This document shows positions 21,847 through 23,568 of a stretch of 23,568 nt of DNA, piece after piece; position 1 is the first letter of the stretch, and each line of letters starts with the position of its first letter. The DNA is from CAYPHJ01 sp964410485 (GTDB taxonomy: Bacteria; Desulfobacterota; Binatia; UBA9968): positions 1 through 23,568 of the forward strand of contig CAYPHJ010000074.1 in NCBI GenBank assembly GCA_964410485.1. Direction: 5' to 3'. Below the pieces are notes generated by a model, which ran no database searches, was not told the DNA's origin, and saw nothing but the letters and a program-made list of their open reading frames with translations. The translations under genes were made by a program, and so were the position numbers.

Positions 21847-22340
21847 CCGCGAGCAGCTTCCACTAAATGCCTGCTAACAAACTCCAAGGCCTTGGGCCAG
21901 GAAAGGGCCGCGGCGTGGGGTCGATAGTTGGCCGAGCCGGTGTTGCAAAATGCATGCGCCGCCCCGGCGTAGGTATGGAACTCGTGCGCTTTGCCGAACT
22001 TGGTAAGCTCGGCGTCGAGCTTGCGCATGTCCTCCGGCGAGGGGTTCTTGTCCTCTGCGCCAAAATGTCCCTGGATCGGGCAGTTGATCTCGCGCGTGCG
22101 ATCGAACGGCGACAGTCCTTTTTCCGTGATCTCACGGCTCTTGGTTGCCCCTCTAATTGTACGCTCGATCTCTTGAACGAATTGCTCTATTTTTGAGGCT
22201 GCTGCGGAGGTGATTTCCTGCTGCAGTCTAACAAGGTCTGCCGAGCTCTCCCTAGAACGAAAGTAAACCTCGCTGATCCCGCTAGTGATAAGCCCCCCAC
22301 TGATCAGAACCACGGAGATGAGGAAATAGTGGCGAACCAA
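21843..22340 (-). CDS. Chimeric ORF: kinase-sensor N-terminus joined to dienelactone hydrolase C-terminus
   Basis: This 165-codon frame begins only with TTG (22340). Residues 1-75 resemble the membrane-anchored sensor start of a histidine kinase: RHYFLISVVLISGGLITSGI (a membrane helix), then YFRSRESSADLVRLQQEITS and IEQFVQEIERTIRGATKSRE. From about 77 on it is the end of a dienelactone-hydrolase-type alpha/beta hydrolase: INCPIQGHFGAEDKNPSPED with Asp97, then YAGAAHAF with His129. The nucleophile (Cys) half is missing, and so is the kinase core. The junction lies near KGLSPFDR (74-81). I infer a deletion that fused two broken genes in frame; neither activity should remain. In-frame codons upstream of the TTG (GGIGQKHGR) look native to the kinase, so its real start was also lost. 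Confidence 0.7.
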   Translation of the reverse strand: MVRHYFLISVVLISGGLITSGISEVYFRSRESSADLVRLQQEITSAAASKIEQFVQEIERTIRGATKSREITEKGLSPFDRTREINCPIQGHFGAEDKNPSPEDMRKLDAELTKFGKAHEFHTYAGAAHAFCNTGSANYRPHAAALSWPKALEFVSRHLVEAARG

Positions 22341-22627
22341 CCTCCCATGCTTCTGCCCAATTCCGCCATTGGGATTTTGGATTTTAGATTTTGGATTACT
22401 GCAATCATAGCCGACCCTTCATTGCCTTCATCGGGGCTATTAAAACGATTGGCATTCTACGAGGATTTCCAGCCAAGAAGCAAATTCGTTGGCGATTGAT
22501 CGTCGGTTCGTCGTTTCCGGCAATCTAAAAGCCAAAACCTGTGCTGAGCGAGGTCGAAGCATCGGCAGTCCAAAATTTCTTTCTGTTATTTATCGCCAGC
22601 TGCCTCTTGCTCTTGCCCAACGCCCTT
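22341..22627. other. Intergenic gap with 7-nt repeats and element debris
   Basis: This 287-bp gap holds four 7-nt units at 22372-22399 (GGATTTT, GGATTTT, AGATTTT, GGATTAC) just upstream of the chimeric ORF. At 22541-22561 there is GTGCTGAGCGAGGTCGAAGC, a degenerate relative of the interior of the MITE-like element at 13388. No gene or clear promoter is seen. Confidence 0.55.
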
Positions 22628-23568
22628 TCATTCGATCACTTTATTCGCCGCCATCAAAAGATGCGCCGGAATCTTGAGCTCCAGGACCTTGGCGGTCCTA
22701 AGATTGATCACCAGCTCGAACTTCGTTGGCTGCTCGATGGGGAGATCCCCAGGCTCAGCGCCTTTGAGAATCTTATCGACGATTAACGCTATCCTCCTGT
22801 AAGCTTCGGCGCGATCGGCCCCGTAAGACATCAAGCCACCGGTTAGGACGTAAGCTGGCTCGGGGTAGATCGCCGGCAGCCGATATTTTGCCGCCAACTC
22901 TGCGATCAGTTTCCGATTCGAATTGGCCAACGGAGTAGGCGTCACGGCGAGGGCGGCGCTACCCGCCTTAGTTGCCTCTTTGAACACGCTGTCAAATTGG
23001 TCGGAGTTGCTCACCTCCATGGAATAAGTGTGAAGACCCAGTTCTCGCGCCGCAAGTTGGCTTTGCTTCCACGATTGTACAGATTGTCCAGGAGTCCATA
23101 GCACAGCGACCCGGGACAGTTTGGGAACGGTTTCCTTGAGTAACTCTAGACGTTTCCCAGCAATCACCGGCGAAATGGAGGTAAACCCCGTGACGTTTCC
23201 CCCGGGGCGGCCGAGACTGTCAACCAGCCCGGCCACGACAGGATCCCCCTGAACGTAAAAAACTATGGGAATCGTGCTGGTTGCCTTTTTTGCAGCTCGG
23301 GCGGCTGGTGTCGAGGATGTGAGAATTATATTAACTTTGAGACGCACCAACTCATCAGCCAGAGCGGGAAACCGGTCGAGCTTACCCTCATAGGACCGAT
23401 ACTCGAAAGCTATGGTGATGCCCTCAATATAGCCCAGTTCACTTAGCTGTTGCCGAATTACCTCGGACCCGCTGCCGGGACCGGAAGCGGGACGCGTTCC
23501 GAGCCAGCCAATCTTAGGTATGTTTGACCGTTGCTGGGCTTCAGCCGGGAGGCAAAGAGCAAGGAGCA
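22628..23568 (-). CDS. ABC substrate-binding protein (PF04392), start beyond the window
   Basis: The frame is open from 22628 to the end of the window (313 codons), so the start lies outside. The visible beginning is the end of a signal peptide (LLALCLPAEAQ). The mature ABC_sub_bind domain follows: NIPKIGWLGTRPASG, RQQLSELGYIEGITIAFEYR, KLDRFPALADELVRLKVNII, LGRPGGNVTGFTSISPVIAG, KRLELLKETVPKLSRVAVLW, GGLMSYGADRAEAYRRIALI, DLPIEQPTKFELVINLRTAK, ending AHLLMAANKVIE. It should be a soluble periplasmic receptor for a small molecule. No ABC permease or ATPase follows it; the next element downstream is a kinase-sensor remnant. It is a relative of the binding protein at 19535 and of the kinase sensor at 15586. 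Confidence 0.93.
   Translation of the reverse strand, partial: LLALCLPAEAQQRSNIPKIGWLGTRPASGPGSGSEVIRQQLSELGYIEGITIAFEYRSYEGKLDRFPALADELVRLKVNIILTSSTPAARAAKKATSTIPIVFYVQGDPVVAGLVDSLGRPGGNVTGFTSISPVIAGKRLELLKETVPKLSRVAVLWTPGQSVQSWKQSQLAARELGLHTYSMEVSNSDQFDSVFKEATKAGSAALAVTPTPLANSNRKLIAELAAKYRLPAIYPEPAYVLTGGLMSYGADRAEAYRRIALIVDKILKGAEPGDLPIEQPTKFELVINLRTAKVLELKIPAHLLMAANKVIE

Noticed and set aside
1..23568. CRISPR array, tRNA, rRNA or a transposase gene
   Set aside because: The repeats are either too short in period (7-9 nt) or are inverted pairs without spacers of constant length. No tRNA or rRNA signature sequence and no transposase motif was seen by eye; a tRNAscan and a covariance search were not possible.

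Overview
The window looks like a chromosomal segment of an uncultured soil or sediment bacterium with moderate-to-high GC. It carries acyl-CoA and CoA-transferase catabolism genes, several substrate-binding proteins of the ABC_sub_bind type (PF04392), an LLM flavin oxidoreductase, a PolX homologue, and intergenic gaps packed with short palindromic and micro-tandem repeats. This mixture recalls deltaproteobacterial-type soil lineages (Binatota, Tectomicrobia, Rokubacteria-like). That placement is inference only: there is no rRNA or other phylogenetic marker here.

Region 1 (33-4934, minus strand) is a CoA-thioester catabolic cluster. Its transcription order is a hydroxycinnamoyl-CoA hydratase/lyase-like crotonase, an acyl-CoA dehydrogenase and two class III CoA-transferases. 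They could activate an acid, desaturate it and hydrate the product. Region 2 (5140-7896, plus) holds a PolX-type protein whose polymerase active site is degenerate while its PHP nuclease site is intact, an overlapping uncharacterised gene, and a small coiled-coil protein. Region 3 (7932-12439) holds a VOC protein, a creatininase-family hydrolase preceded by a broken lipoprotein leader, a DHA2 drug exporter and an acyl-CoA-dehydrogenase-like flavin monooxygenase. Region 4 (12661-13526) is a Phd/VapC toxin-antitoxin pair whose toxin stop codon lies at the edge of a MITE-like element.

Region 5 (13674-20516) is the most interesting. On the minus strand lie a secreted beta-propeller, a sensor histidine kinase whose input domain is an entire ABC substrate-binding protein with no signal peptide or membrane segment, a DUF559 endonuclease bracketed by inverted palindromic repeats, and an NtrC-type sigma-54 activator. 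Diverging from the propeller on the plus strand is a secreted substrate-binding protein. The 717-bp gap between them contains a sigma-54-type promoter facing each way and a pair of GTAG-N8-CTAC dyads exactly 21 bp apart. The layout suggests a self-contained sensory regulon: a binding-protein kinase phosphorylates the NtrC-type regulator, which fires both divergent promoters.

Region 6 (20597-23568, minus) holds an LLM-class oxidoreductase, a decayed small ORF, a chimeric ORF joining a histidine-kinase sensor N-terminus to the end of a dienelactone hydrolase, and a further substrate-binding protein running off the window. The kinase-sensor remnant beside it hints at a second binding-protein/kinase pair. 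No rRNA, tRNA, CRISPR array or complete insertion sequence was seen.
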